DNA of 64,000 nucleotides from Stenopsyche tienmushanensis. Lineage: Eukaryota; Arthropoda; Insecta; Trichoptera; Stenopsychidae. Positions 11,459 to 21,521 of the stretch are shown one piece after another. The position numbers and the translations under genes are program-made. The notes under the pieces are model-generated. The model saw only the letters and a program-made list of their open reading frames with translations, had not been told where the DNA came from and ran no database searches. Each line of letters starts with the position of its first letter. Within the stretch, counting starts at the first letter, position 1. Where the stretch lies: positions 186,001 through 250,000 of the forward strand of contig WACJ01000101.1 of assembly GCA_008973525.1 (NCBI GenBank), written 5' to 3'.

Positions 11459-11999
11459 GCTGTTAAGGAGCATGGACATACATGTATGTCCGAATTCTCA
11501 TGTCCCAGAAAGAGCACTCTTGCACATTGAAGCTCGGAGACAGACAGAGAAAGAGAGAACTTAGCGCAGTTCGGGAGACAGACGGAGAGCTTGCATGCAT
11601 CGCATGATTGTATAGATCGTTAAGCCCAAATTTATCGACTTATAATGATTTCGATTTCAAGCGTGTTATTAAATTACGCAAAGAAATGACCGAATATTGT
11701 GTGTTATCGAGAGTGTTTGTTTATTTAACTGCTTGCCGTTCTTCGCTGCGTGTTGAATGAGTCTTTGTCCAATTATCATTTCCTTCTAAAGGAGGAGCAA
11801 ATGAATCTATTTTTTGTGCATTGTTTATGTAAAGAAATGACACGGTCTTGTATGCACTATCAAGTGTTCATTTACAATTGACTCTGCCTCGAATTGAAGA
11901 TTGTCTTACGCTGATAGGAGTTGACAGAAAGTAATCGGTGTAAAGCGATTATGACATCAACGAATTCATAGATTTTAAATTTGCTCGCTCCTCAACAGG
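11459..11999 (+). mobile_element. Palindrome-bearing TTAA element, copy 1 (541 bp)
   Basis: TTAA flanks it at 11455-11458 and 12000-12003. The inward-reading ends are GCTGTTAAGGAGCAT and CCTGTTGAGGAGCGAG. A perfect palindrome GGACATACATGTATGTCC (11474-11491) lies 15 bp from the left end. There is no transposase, so it is a non-autonomous element, probably mobilised by a piggyBac-type enzyme. Other copies: 22835-23345, 28358-29152 and 60386-60892. A diverged inverted relative of its CTCTCCGTCTCTGTCTCCCG segment sits just upstream at 11080-11200. Confidence 0.85.
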
Positions 12000-12003
12000 T
12001 TAA

Positions 12004-12421
12004 ATGCTTGTTTAAAAAACCTGTAGCCAGAAGTAGTCCCTGGAGATAATGTTGTTCCACTAAAAGATGAATAAGTACCAAAAGACAATTAACATTTTTC
12101 ATGGCATTGGACAAAGATTTGATGATTTTGAAGCTATCGGAGAAAGATTGGAGGATGGATCATACATTGAACGAAGAATAATTAGTCGAAATATTGGATG
12201 AATTTATCACAATGAATGACACAGAAAGCAGTTGCAACAAAGTAGCTGCATTTATCACATTAAAAACAATAGATGACGATTTAGGTTTAGTTGATAAATT
12301 AGAATATTTTTTTATACAAAATGATTCCATAATGGACAGATGGAAGAAGTTCAAAAGGGAATCACAAATTATTTATTCGCCAAAAAGAATTTTTAAAGGC
12401 CAAATCCTAATAAATATGTAA
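12004..12421 (+). pseudogene. Possible Tigger C-terminal remnant
   Basis: Read across frames, the plus strand gives KLSEEDWMMDHTLNEE, LVEILDEFITMND and then a 75-residue open frame (12194-12421) with IMDRWKKFKRES near its end. The acidic region followed by a short basic tail is like the C-terminus of Tigger/jerky-type transposases, but the match is loose. The recognisable catalytic part is absent. Confidence 0.3.
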
Positions 12422-13549
12422 ATGTATATTTTGTCGATTGTTTAATAAAAAAAAAGGATATTAACAAACCTCGATATTTTTTGAAATGCAACGACTACGT
12501 TTGTATGAACTTCAAACCTCGTATTACGCGACGTTTTTTGGAACCGTATGACGGTGTTATACAAGGCCATTGTGTAATTTTAAAACAACGACGATTTCGC
12601 TGCACATTGATATTCAAATGTAAGCCGATCTAAGTAACATTGGGAAAATACCATATAAATCCTCCCGAAATTATTTTATGAATATTGTGTAAAATAGGTA
12701 TTGCGTGCAATCTTGATAACTATTGTTACCTTGTGATTAATTTCCATGGGCTGCACTCCGCCTGAGTGATGATCTACGTGCACTTTCAGACTTGAGCCTA
12801 GATAAAATGGTAAAAGTATTTTCAGCCGTTATACTTTTCGATGATGATGATCTTCATCATGAAGTAAGCTCGAGGATGGCGGGGAGAACACGTCTTCTTT
12901 CCTTCAAGACTTTCGACTCGACTTGCGGAAAGAAAATCTCGACCCTTCCATTTATTTATTATTGCGCATTAGCACCGCGCATCTGCGCGCTTGCGCGCGT
13001 TAGGGACCGCCATTAATCCGGGATCGAACCACGTGACTCGCCAAATCAACGTTCTTTTCTCGGATTAATTTCACTCCACGCATTTCTATTTTATTTATGT
13101 AGAATATTTGTACGGGAATGAAAATCAAAATGCCATTCACTCAAAAATGAGATCAATTTCATTTTACCCACAATATTTATTTTACTCAAATACCGTAAAT
13201 ATATTTGTACTACGAAAACGTGAAAACCCGTTGTTACATGTAAATGTAATTTTTTAATCACCAACATTTAATTGTAAGCAAAGGGGATGATCCAACAATT
13301 ATTTTTATATTTGGCCCCGTGTTGAATATTTAATTGCAGGGTGTTCATGAAGTTGACATCCAAGAACGTATCATTTTATTCTCGATGTGTGGCTCAATTT
13401 AAAATACATCAGTACTAATTTACAGCCGACGCATTTTCATTTCCTAACATCTAATCTTATGGTGGATGATATTAAACGTGAAACCAATAACGAGTCTACG
13501 TTTTAGTTGTTTTTTTTTTCTTTCTTCTTTTTAGTCTTTGCACAGTTCT
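12422..13549. other. Non-coding stretch with a CpG-richer patch
   Basis: No gene was recognised. 12720-13080 is richer in G, C and CpG than its surroundings (for example CGCGCATCTGCGCGCTTGCG near 12975) and could be a regulatory region or old repeat. The 74-residue frame at 12792-13016 has no recognised motif. Confidence 0.4.
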
Positions 13550-13735
13550 TTGAATAGACGGGTGTTGATTTGTTTTAATTTACAAGTTTTATCAGCGAAT
13601 CAAGTACCATTTGCAGAAGAGTTGGAAGAGTCTTGCTGGCAAGGGCGTTCCGTTGAATCATGCAGTGGATTCCACTTGGGGAGGTAGTTCTTTTACTATT
13701 TTCTGAATTCCGTACAAACCCCACAGACGTTTTTC
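13550..13735 (-). pseudogene. hAT (ZBED/Buster-type) transposase fragment
   Basis: The minus strand reads GIHCMIQRNALASKTLPTLL and continues QMVLDSLIKLVN, matching the region after the second catalytic aspartate in ZBED5-like hAT transposases. The same region, less decayed at DNA level, is seen at 60895-61030. Only about 60 codons remain, with frame changes upstream. Confidence 0.65.
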
Positions 13736-13916
13736 CACTTTAATCCTCCAGTCTAAAAAACGTATTTATCTTCTCCATATTATCATCACTTTTTGTAGTA
13801 GTTTCAAGTCCACTACAAAATAGGAATTCTTTGATATCATTTGAATGAATTCATTTCATGAAGACAAGCATGACAAGCTCATTGCAAAAGCAAAAAGGTC
13901 TGGCCAGACCCTCTTA

Positions 13917-13932
13917 TGAACAGAAGCATTAA
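13917..13932. repeat. LINE target-site duplication, left copy
   Basis: TGAACAGAAGCATTAA is repeated exactly at 16387-16402, directly bounding the LINE insertion. Confidence 0.95.
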
Positions 13933-14267
13933 TAATAATAATAATAATAACCTTTATTTGATAAAATATTTTACATAAATAAATGCATCTAGCCTATACA
14001 TATTTATTCAAACTGCTTAAGTTTAAGTTTTGGGATTGTATCCCTTATCTTAGTTGTAACATTTAAATAATAAAACTAAAATATTTTAATTACACTTCTC
14101 ATTTAGTAAGATAGAGGAAAATAGGAAATTAAAAACCTCTTTGCTAATATATCACTTAAAATTAACTTATTACTACAATAAATAAAAAACATACGCTCTA
14201 TCCGTACATACTTCGCGCATTCATACTGCATACACTCGTAGCCCCCCAATGAGAGACACAAGATCAA

Positions 14268-15944
14268 CTATTTCTCATCGAACAATACATGCTTTGGCAT
14301 TTTATGCACGTATTTAAATCTTATATTGTCGTTGCTGTAATTACCGAGCGAAGATACTAATATATTGGGATGATGCGGGATTTTTCTATAAAAGTTTTTA
14401 GTGAGTCTGTAAAAATATTCGCTTACTGGGGGTAGTTTTATACTTTTATGAAGTCTTTTCAGATTTCTAAGCGGTCTGGTGTTGAAAGCAATTTTCAAAG
14501 CTCTATTTTGTACTACTTGAAGTTTTTTAAAATTGGTTTCGCATGTGTTGCTCCAAATGGGCGCTGCATAGGTAAAGGTCGGGCGAATAATAGCTTTGTA
14601 TAAAAGGAGCTTATTGGTAGTCGATAGGGCGCTGCGTCGCCGGAAAATGGAGCCGAGAGCCCCCATGGCTGCCAGCCCGCGCCCTCGCGCCCATGACACC
14701 TGCGCTCCCCATTTGAGCTTGGAGTCCAAAATCACTCCAAGGTATTTGACTTGGTTCTTCCACTCGACAGAGCTGCCTCCCAGCACGAGCGGATATGTGA
14801 CCCGGTGTTTGCGCCTCACCGAAAACAGAATCGCTTCGGTTTTGTCAGTGTTCAACTTAAGCTTCCATTTGTTGAAATATTTCTGCGCTGCGTTTAGCGA
14901 TCGTTGTAGGTTCGCTGCAACCAATTTGTTGCTGCGAGAACTGGTGAAATAAGCCGCGTCGTCAGCGTACAGAGCTACGCTCGCAGAGGAAGGCTTCGGG
15001 AAGTCGCTGATAAAAATATTGAAAAGGTGGGGTCCAAGTATACTGCCTTGGGGGACACCTGCCGGAATGCGCTGAGGGGACGATTCATTATTATTAAACG
15101 TGACTGAGAATTCTCTCTTGCTCAAATAAGACTGTGTGATTTTAGTTAGGTATGTAGGGAACTTAATCTTAATCATTTTGTGAATTATTGCATCGTGCCA
15201 CACCGAGTCGAAAGCCTTCTCGATATCAAGAAGCACCATGCCAGTATTTTTTTTGGAATTGAAATTTTGTGAGACGTGCTCAACGAGTCTCGTCAATTGA
15301 TGAGCCGTGGAGTGATTTTTGCGAAAGCCAAATTGGTCATTGTTAATGGCATCGGTGTCAAATTCTTGTAATCTACTTAATATGGTCTTTTCGAATAATT
15401 TGCTCAACGCGGAAAGTAAGCTAATTGGTCGATAGTTAATTGGATTACTATTATCCTTACCGGGTTTTGGCAAGGGAATTACCTTCGCTACTTTCCAGGT
15501 GGCTGGAAAATACCCCATATTTAAACACGCGTTGAATATTTTTGTTAATTGAATGATCACTCTAAATGGCAGGTTTTTAATAATAGTGTTGTCGATTGTA
15601 TCAAAACCCGGAGACTTTTTGCTCTTTAGTTTTCTAATGAATTTATTTAATTCTATGGGAGTTATCAATTTAATCTTTTGAATGTCATTAAGTGAGTCTT
15701 CACGGAAATCCCTGATTGACCGGCTAACAGCTTTCTTTGTTTTGTTATCGCTCATGTTCTCGGAAATCTTGTGGTTTAAGCAGAAGGTTTCTGCAAGCAT
15801 ATTGGTCTTATCTAAGTCTGTTTCAGCTATCTTATTATTTTTAATCAAGATAGGAATTCCCGTGGCTTTATTTTTGAGTGATTTTACAGTTTTCCAAAGA
15901 GAATTATCTGAGGGTTTTAATTTTGATAACTTATTACTCCACAT
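14268..15944 (-). CDS. Non-LTR reverse transcriptase (ORF2 C-terminal part)
   Basis: This 558-residue open frame carries the ordered motifs of a Jockey-clade reverse transcriptase: SPGFDTIDN (111-119), PLPKPGKD (158-165), YRPISLLSALSKLFEK (171-186), FGFRKNHST (205-213), VLLDIEKAFDSVWHD with catalytic D240, AGVPQGSILGP (295-305) and ALYADDAAYF with the YADD pair at 326-329. The thumb and the region after it (YLGVILDSKLKW, LLYKAIIRPTFTYAAPIWS) are complete to the stop. The enzyme copies element RNA into DNA at nicked targets. No RNase H domain follows. The first methionine is not the natural start: coding continues from the upstream frame through a one-base shift. Confidence 0.92.
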   Translation of the reverse strand: MWSNKLSKLKPSDNSLWKTVKSLKNKATGIPILIKNNKIAETDLDKTNMLAETFCLNHKISENMSDNKTKKAVSRSIRDFREDSLNDIQKIKLITPIELNKFIRKLKSKKSPGFDTIDNTIIKNLPFRVIIQLTKIFNACLNMGYFPATWKVAKVIPLPKPGKDNSNPINYRPISLLSALSKLFEKTILSRLQEFDTDAINNDQFGFRKNHSTAHQLTRLVEHVSQNFNSKKNTGMVLLDIEKAFDSVWHDAIIHKMIKIKFPTYLTKITQSYLSKREFSVTFNNNESSPQRIPAGVPQGSILGPHLFNIFISDFPKPSSASVALYADDAAYFTSSRSNKLVAANLQRSLNAAQKYFNKWKLKLNTDKTEAILFSVRRKHRVTYPLVLGGSSVEWKNQVKYLGVILDSKLKWGAQVSWARGRGLAAMGALGSIFRRRSALSTTNKLLLYKAIIRPTFTYAAPIWSNTCETNFKKLQVVQNRALKIAFNTRPLRNLKRLHKSIKLPPVSEYFYRLTKNFYRKIPHHPNILVSSLGNYSNDNIRFKYVHKMPKHVLFDEK

Positions 15945-16374
15945 TTCGTTTTTTAACCTGTTTATGTATTTTTTTAATGCGATAGTTAATGCGGTTGATA
16001 ATGGTTTTAGTGAATTTGCAACGATCTTTTTGCCATAGCTTTTTGAGTCTATTTCTAATTTTTATTTGACGTTTTAGGTTCCACGTAAATTTAATAAGAG
16101 ATGGTTCGACAGTTTCTGTAGGGATGAATTTAGATTTGGCTTCGAGAATCAGGTTGGAGATCGACTCCACGGCTTCATCAATTTCGCTTTCAGTGGTTCC
16201 TGGAACTGCAGAAGTTAGTAATGTTTTTCGATTGAGATAGGATCTGAGCTGGTGCCAGTCGGCACGCTCGTATGCCAATCTGAACCTGGGTACTCTCGCG
16301 TGTCGGCCTTCCACGGTGAAAATCACCGGAAGATGATCGGACGAGAGAGCGTCCATGGCCGTCAACCGAGACAC
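15934..16374 (-). pseudogene. LINE ORF2 segment between endonuclease and reverse transcriptase
   Basis: This is a 146-residue frame in a different phase from the downstream reverse transcriptase, which it overlaps by 11 bp. The opening ALSSDHLPVIFTV matches the last conserved motif (SDHxP) of the apurinic endonuclease of non-LTR elements. The rest is the basic linker (LKRQIKIRNRLKKLWQ). The sense continues directly into the reverse transcriptase after a frameshift near 15940. The endonuclease active site lies in the missing 5' part, so this copy cannot nick its own target. Confidence 0.8.
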
Positions 16375-16386
16375 GAGCGAGACGTT

Positions 16387-16402
16387 TGAACAGAAGCATT
16401 AA
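16387..16402. repeat. LINE target-site duplication, right copy
   Basis: An exact copy of the 16 bp at 13917-13932. Confidence 0.95.
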
Positions 16403-18746
16403 ATACTGCTGTCAAAATGGAATCAATTAGTTCTGTAAAATTTAGGCGTATTTAAAATGCCGCAATTAAGGACCTAGTTCCATACTCCTAGATTTATATA
16501 AATTCTATGACAAGAATAGACGAAGGGTTTGCAAAGAACATAATTTCATATACTAAATAATGTAAGCCAGAACTGTCCCAGACAGTCTTTCGCGAGTCCC
16601 TCAAGCGCAAACATCCAAATCCAAATTGATTAGCACTAACAAGTTTATGTCGTATATATTTATGTTCTTTCTTGGTCTACGATTTGTCTGAATTGTTTTC
16701 TCCTCGGTCGGTCCAGGCATGTCTGGAAAACCGTATTTTTGTTTCGTTAACCCCAGGGAACGAGCCAGTGTTTACGATGCCCGTACAAACTTATTTATCG
16801 GAGATATCCACCTTCTTATTATTAGCTCATGAAAGCCGAGTCAATTTTGAGGCGACAGTTGCTCCTTGCAAGAGCCAAATGAGAATGAACTTCCTCTTTG
16901 AGCGCGCGATTGCAATCACATCTTGACAAATGGACAGCTAATTGCATCGGAAGACAGTGATGTGTACGCAAATAATTCGGTATTGCGACGTCCTACTTGA
17001 GAAATTGGCAATCGGTTGGAAATATTAACACTATGGATACCGGTGATATATTAACCTTTTCCACTCGTATGTTGACATGACGCCAAAATCTTAACACGTT
17101 GCAGTCCGGGGGATTGCCGGGCGATTTCGCCAATAAATTAACAAAAGTGAAACACTAATAACTCCAATACTATTCAAGCTATGTTCTTGATTTTTTTTAT
17201 TGTTGTGTTTAGAAGGGTTTCTATCTATATAAATAAAAATATAGTTGAACGAAGTCTGAAAAACCCGCAAAATTAATTACAAGCTGAACCTATTCCAAAG
17301 TCACATAAAATGTGCAAACGAATGACAATTGTCAACTTCTAAATTATTTAAATAAAAAAACTATTTTGAACTTAGTTTATTTTTAAAACGTTTTCTTGAT
17401 TATACCCTTTCCAACGATATGCTACATGTCTTAAAATCAATTCATTTTTGCAAAGGCAGCGATTATTCCATCAATTAGGATTTCTTTTGTGGACATCTCT
17501 GTTGTATGTAATTTCCATCGTTCGAAATCATCAAAGAACCTCCTCCAGCGGTCTTGTCACCGGATCATTGTTTCGGACAGCATTTGACCAAGTCAAGATG
17601 GGATTTCTGGTTGCCAACGTTCTTGAAATAAAAAACATAAAGTGGGTGGGAAACTGTTGTATATACCGAAGGAGAATATATTGTATCGATGAAATCAATT
17701 AATAGTGTCCTTATTTGAATTTAACTCTCATTTAAAAAACGACATTCCTAACGGGACAACCTATTATGTTGGCCTGAGTAGTAATCCAATGTCCAATATT
17801 TGCTGTTGGATTCTATCCCAATTATATCTTGAGCTTTCGACCGGTTGTATGTCGTCGCGTTTGCTTATTTTTGGCCAACCACATGTTTACATTGTATGCA
17901 TTGGGGCGCATAAAACTTTAGTTTGTCGATAAACATTAATACGGCAAGCGTTCCGATTTGAACCACATTGGCAACTTTCGCAAGAGACGCCAAACAATGT
18001 ACGGCAGTAAGGTTTTAGAGGTCTTAGTATTGCAAGCACATATTATAATATGTGCATACGCTTGAAAATGACACGAACAGATGGCAATACGTCGCTTAGA
18101 TTTTTTCCCTCTCATTACATTGATATAGCATGTGAATAGAAGAGGAGTCCTATAACTAAGCAGATATAGCAAACACCCATACTGTGATAATTGATTGTTT
18201 TCCAACTAAGATAAAAGGGATTATAATTGATCAAAGTATCTTTAACATACGAAAACCATAATTTTCATAGAAATATATGTTTATTTTGAAACGTACAGAA
18301 CCTAGTCACAGATTTAACTAGATCCATTTGATTTTTCAACGTAGATCAAATTCATTCGGACGGAATTATTATGATGTTGAAAGACCTAGTTTTTCAATTG
18401 AATGTTAATATTTCAACCACGATTTCTATACACAGCATGAAAATGAAATTGTATATTTCAAAGGATGAACATATTTTTTGAGCAATTTCTTAGATCTTTT
18501 TATTAATGGCATTTGCAGGGTCAATAACGTTAAGCTTGTTTTTTTACTTTCTTTCTAAATGTCAATTGATGATTTTTGGCAATGCAAAGATATTACTGGC
18601 AAAATAAATATCTGCTTATTACTTCTGATAAAATTCGCAGAAATAAGTTGAATGTGTTCAAAAGATTACATTTATAAGTCACAATTTCGGGTACAGATGA
18701 AACGTTTTTTTAATAATAAAAAGAGTCTCATGTAAGGTAGCGGTTC
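16403..18746. other. Non-coding stretch with two TTAA-type element ends
   Basis: Starts resembling piggyBac-type ends occur at 17051 (TTAACCTTTTCCACTCGTAT) and 17091 (TTAACACGTTGCAGTCCGGG), only 40 bp apart. Their other ends were not found. Open frames at 16672-16926, 17448-17702, 17705-17932 and 17936-18205 show no recognised domain. On the minus strand near 17440-17560 the reading FERWKLHTTEMSTKEILIDG looks protein-like but is short and broken. Confidence 0.4.
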
Positions 18747-19160
18747 TTAACACCATACCAGCGGGCTGTTTGCGCGGCCCGCATATGCTCTAGCGCGGGT
18801 GAATTTTTACAATATTGACATTTTTTTTAAATTCTCACTAAAATGCGCGTAACTTTCAAAGTTTTTAACATATCTTTATACTTTTTTTTTAATTTGTACT
18901 CGTCAATATCTTTAGATTACACTCATAGGCACCAAAACCCAATAAAATCATAATTACATGCTTAAAACATTTAATTCTTTTTATGTTCCTAATAATCATA
19001 TAAAACAAATAAAAGTATGAATTATTATTTTAAATTGTCAATTAATAGTTTAGTAGGGTATGATACTTTTCAAAACAATCACCTTTGTGAAGAGAAACAT
19101 TACAGAATATATAAAAGTATCGAAATTCGCTACGCTTATTATGGGCGATACACACACGAC

Positions 19161-20118
19161 TAGGGAATCCAATCCCGGGATCTTAGGTACTTAAGAATCC
19201 CGGGATTAGAAAACGTAATCCCGAAAATCCCGGGATTGAAATTTTTATCGAACAGAAATCGTACACCTCACCAACACGATGAACTTACTAAATCGAGACA
19301 TTCCCGACGAAATCTGGACGCTTGGAAACAGTGGCGTAATTACTAATTGGCGAACTTAATGTCTTATCTATGTATACATATATAGCGTACATGTATGTTT
19401 TTCAAATTGTTATATGTACATATTTAGCTTCCCCACCGGTGATGTATTTACTACACCTCGACGAATATCGATATGAAATATAATAGATACGGGGTTCAGA
19501 ATTTTTGTATTCCTCCGTAATATAATTACGAATCACATCAAAGTGTTATAGTATATAAGTATTCATCTGCAGCGACGGAAATAAATAATTTGTCGGGAAA
19601 TCGGGAATTTTGCGATTTTTAGTCCGTGTCTCAGCAGAAAAGAATTTTATCAGTCACATTAATGGTGTTATACGAAAATGAGGGCTCACGCGGTTATCAA
19701 CTCGAACTAGCATTTAAATATCTGATGACGATACCTCCAACGAGTGTGGAAGCTGAGCGTGCATTTTCAGCAGCAAGTTGTCTGACTTCCAAAATCAGAT
19801 CCAGACTAAATGACGAAACACTAATGTTTAATGTTAATGTTACTTCGGGCATATTTTCAAAATAATATTTGAATTTTTTAGTGTTTTATTTATCTATTTT
19901 TGAATTGTATTTTCATCTTTTCTTAAATAAATAAAATTCTTTGGCCTTCAAGTGATTTTTTATATTGAACAAATGGACTTATTAGTAATTTTTGATCAAA
20001 TTCATCAAGGTAATTTCTTAAAATATTAAAAATTCCAGTCCCGGGATCCCGGGACTGGTCCCGGGATTGTCTAATGAAATCCCGGGATCGAAATTTTGGC
20101 TCGGGATTGGATTCCCTA
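19161..20118 (+). mobile_element. Short hAT element, copy 1 (958 bp)
   Basis: The ends TAGGGAATCCAATCCC are exact inverted repeats, flanked by an exact 8-bp duplication CACACGAC (19153-19160 and 20119-20126), the hAT signature. The subterminal regions are packed with CCCGGGA motifs, including a perfect 24-bp palindrome at 20035-20058. The only coding part is a 79-residue frame for the C-terminal dimerisation region. The catalytic core is missing, so movement would need another transposase. Confidence 0.95.
19626..19865 (+). CDS. hAT C-terminal dimerisation region, 79-residue open frame
   Basis: The frame contains KYLMTIPPTSVEAERAFSAA (31-50) followed by SCLTSKIRSRLNDETLMFNV. This is the conserved hAT dimerisation motif (PxTSxxxERxFSxA...RxxLxxexxxxL). 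In full transposases this region mediates dimer or higher-order assembly. It starts with its own methionine and runs to a stop with no interruption. The equal-length frame at 33982-34221 differs at very few residues. It may be simply what remains after internal deletion, or a retained small protein. No promoter was identified. Confidence 0.75.
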   Translation: MSQQKRILSVTLMVLYENEGSRGYQLELAFKYLMTIPPTSVEAERAFSAASCLTSKIRSRLNDETLMFNVNVTSGIFSK

Positions 20119-20175
20119 CACACGACAAGGTTTCGATAGTACGAGAATTCTCGTTTCCTGCGGTTAATGTGTTAA

Positions 20176-20393
20176 GTCGGAGCTGTGGCCCTATTGAACA
20201 AATTTTTTTCCGCAGCCCCCATCCCAACATTTTATGTCGTTCTTGAGGCTTAATTTTTCAACCAAATATTTCTTGGTCAAATATTGGCCAAAATAGATTT
20301 TTTTTTAAATGTTTTCTGTAAATATTTCCACAAAAATGTTTTGTTCGAGTATATATAATTTTTTTCATATTTTCGTGGTCCGCGGATCCCAGA
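20176..20393. other. Probable fragment of an old element
   Basis: It lies between two TTAA elements. The edge GTGGTCCGCGGATCCCAG near 20376 resembles hAT-type terminal sequence, but no partner end was found. Confidence 0.3.
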
Positions 20394-20397
20394 TTAA

Positions 20398-20973
20398 CCC
20401 TTTGCGATACGAAGGTTTTTTTCAAAAGTGTTGCACTAGCCCCAAGCCATTTTCAGTGAGTTTATTAAAATATATGTTCATGGTGAAAAATGAAGGAAAC
20501 ATGTTAAGATAAATAAATATAAATATGTATTTAGTACGAATGATGTTTGCTGATATATTTCATATTAATTTACAAAAATTACGTAAGTGTGGCCGGGCTT
20601 TTTCTCGCACGTATCGCAATATAACGATGTCCGTATTCTCTTTTCTGGAATATTACGATGCGAACACACCATACAATCTTTGTAGTTTGTAGAATCATAT
20701 ATATAATGGAGAATTCTATTCGATGGTTCCTCGTCATCGGTCGTCGATCTACACCCGGTATCTGTCTTTTTGACTGCACAAAAATTCCCGATGATTTGCA
20801 TCAACATTTGGCGAAGTTTTATGACTCTGGGGCTTTCGTCCTTCCCTTTTCTTTCATATAATGTATGTATTCACAATTGAGGTTTCTAGCCCCCAAAAAA
20901 AAAGTTTCCTCCGCTATTTCAATGCCTTATGCATAAAACAATATGACGTTGCCAGTTCGGCAGTGTTAAAGGG
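20398..20973 (-). mobile_element. piggyBac deletion derivative (576 bp)
   Basis: TTAA flanks it at 20394-20397 and 20974-20977. The ends read CCCTTTGCGATACGAAGG and, inward from the right, CCCTTTAACACTGCC. Inside is the transposase C-terminus on the minus strand. Compared with the relic at 55455, the sequence jumps directly to the far terminus after about 550 bp, so most of the gene was removed by internal deletion. Confidence 0.85.
20565..20940 (-). pseudogene. piggyBac transposase C-terminal remnant
   Basis: The minus strand encodes YKDCMVCSHRNIPEKRIRTS, LYCDTCEKKPG and then a frame break before the expected HPGDCF segment. This is the cysteine-rich zinc-binding domain of piggyBac transposases, which contacts subterminal DNA. 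It is 80 residues long with no catalytic part. It is very similar to 55648-55965, so both belong to one family, distinct from the younger piggyBac at 2932-6789. Confidence 0.8.
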
Positions 20974-21203
20974 TTAAAATTCGTTTATATAAGGGGAAAA
21001 ATTTGTCACAGTCAAAATGCTCAATGGTGTCTCTTCAATTTTTAATCATCTTATACAATTATGTCGATGTTTAATTGATCAATAATATTATATTTAAACA
21101 TAATCGCCACTTTGTTAGCCTTATTTTTAATTTAAAATATATAGTAATTGAATATTCTTATTTTAAATGCATTATTTTAATATTCTATCTTATTTTGTTA
21201 CAG

Positions 21204-21252
21204 AGCTTAATGTCCATATCTACCATCTGTATGAGCAAATTTCAAAGCTTTG
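21204..21252 (+). CDS. Candidate 49-nt internal exon
   Basis: A pyrimidine-rich tract and CAG (TATTTTGTTACAG) precede it, and a consensus donor GTGAGTAAAT follows directly. One frame reads LNVHIYHLYEQISKL when two bases complete a codon from an upstream exon. A second frame (SLMSISTICMSKFQSF) is also open. The surrounding 21-22.6 kb has few recognisable transposons. No matching protein was recalled, and chance splice-like signals are common in AT-rich DNA. Confidence 0.25.
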
Positions 21253-21377
21253 GTGAGTAAATACTTTATTTTACTCAATGGTATTAACTAGTACTTAATG
21301 TGAGTTTTGCACATATGTTTAGAGAACGTGTGCACTTATGTGCTCAGAGCTAACTAGCGTACTTGTGTTTATTTGAA

Positions 21378-21521
21378 ATGTATGAAGGACATAAACCGAT
21401 TTCTATGTCGCCGGAAGAAGTTTTCTTAAAGGTGGTTTTCAGTTTGAATGCGAAACTACGAGATGCTAATGTTCATCTCTGCTACATGAATCGAACTTCT
21501 GAAGCTTTGACATTTAAATAG
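21378..21521 (+). CDS. Small open frame, 47 codons, unknown
   Basis: It starts MYEGHKPISMSPEEVFLKVV and ends SEALTFK before TAG. Codon composition is less AT-biased than its surroundings, which is why it is listed. It lies 125 bp after the candidate exon at 21204-21252. No domain, signal peptide or homologue was recognised. Confidence 0.2.
   Translation: MYEGHKPISMSPEEVFLKVVFSLNAKLRDANVHLCYMNRTSEALTFK

Larger units (their letters stand above)
13933..16386 (-). mobile_element. Jockey-like non-LTR retrotransposon, 5'-truncated
   Basis: The element lies between exact 16-bp target duplications. Its 3' end is at the low coordinate and carries a (TTA)n tail, seen on the plus strand as (TAA)n at 13931-13950. 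It contains the end of an endonuclease-side frame and a reverse transcriptase. The 5' part (gag-like ORF1 and most of the endonuclease) is missing, typical of incomplete target-primed reverse transcription. The perfect duplication suggests a fairly recent insertion. Confidence 0.9.
18751..20171. mobile_element. TTAA-flanked element carrying a nested hAT copy
   Basis: TTAA occurs at 18747-18750 and 20172-20175. The inward ends CACCATACCAGCGGG and CACATTAACCGCAGG agree at 10 of 15 positions. Removing the hAT insertion (19161-20118 plus one 8-bp duplication) leaves about 455 bp without coding capacity. A perfect palindrome ACGAGAATTCTCGT (20141-20154) lies 17 bp from the right end, and a GCGGGC/GCCCGC hairpin lies near the left end. 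Confidence 0.6.

Noticed and set aside
14596..14952. Plus-strand 118-residue open frame
   Set aside because: It is antisense to the clearly conserved reverse transcriptase, and its composition follows from the complementary codons.
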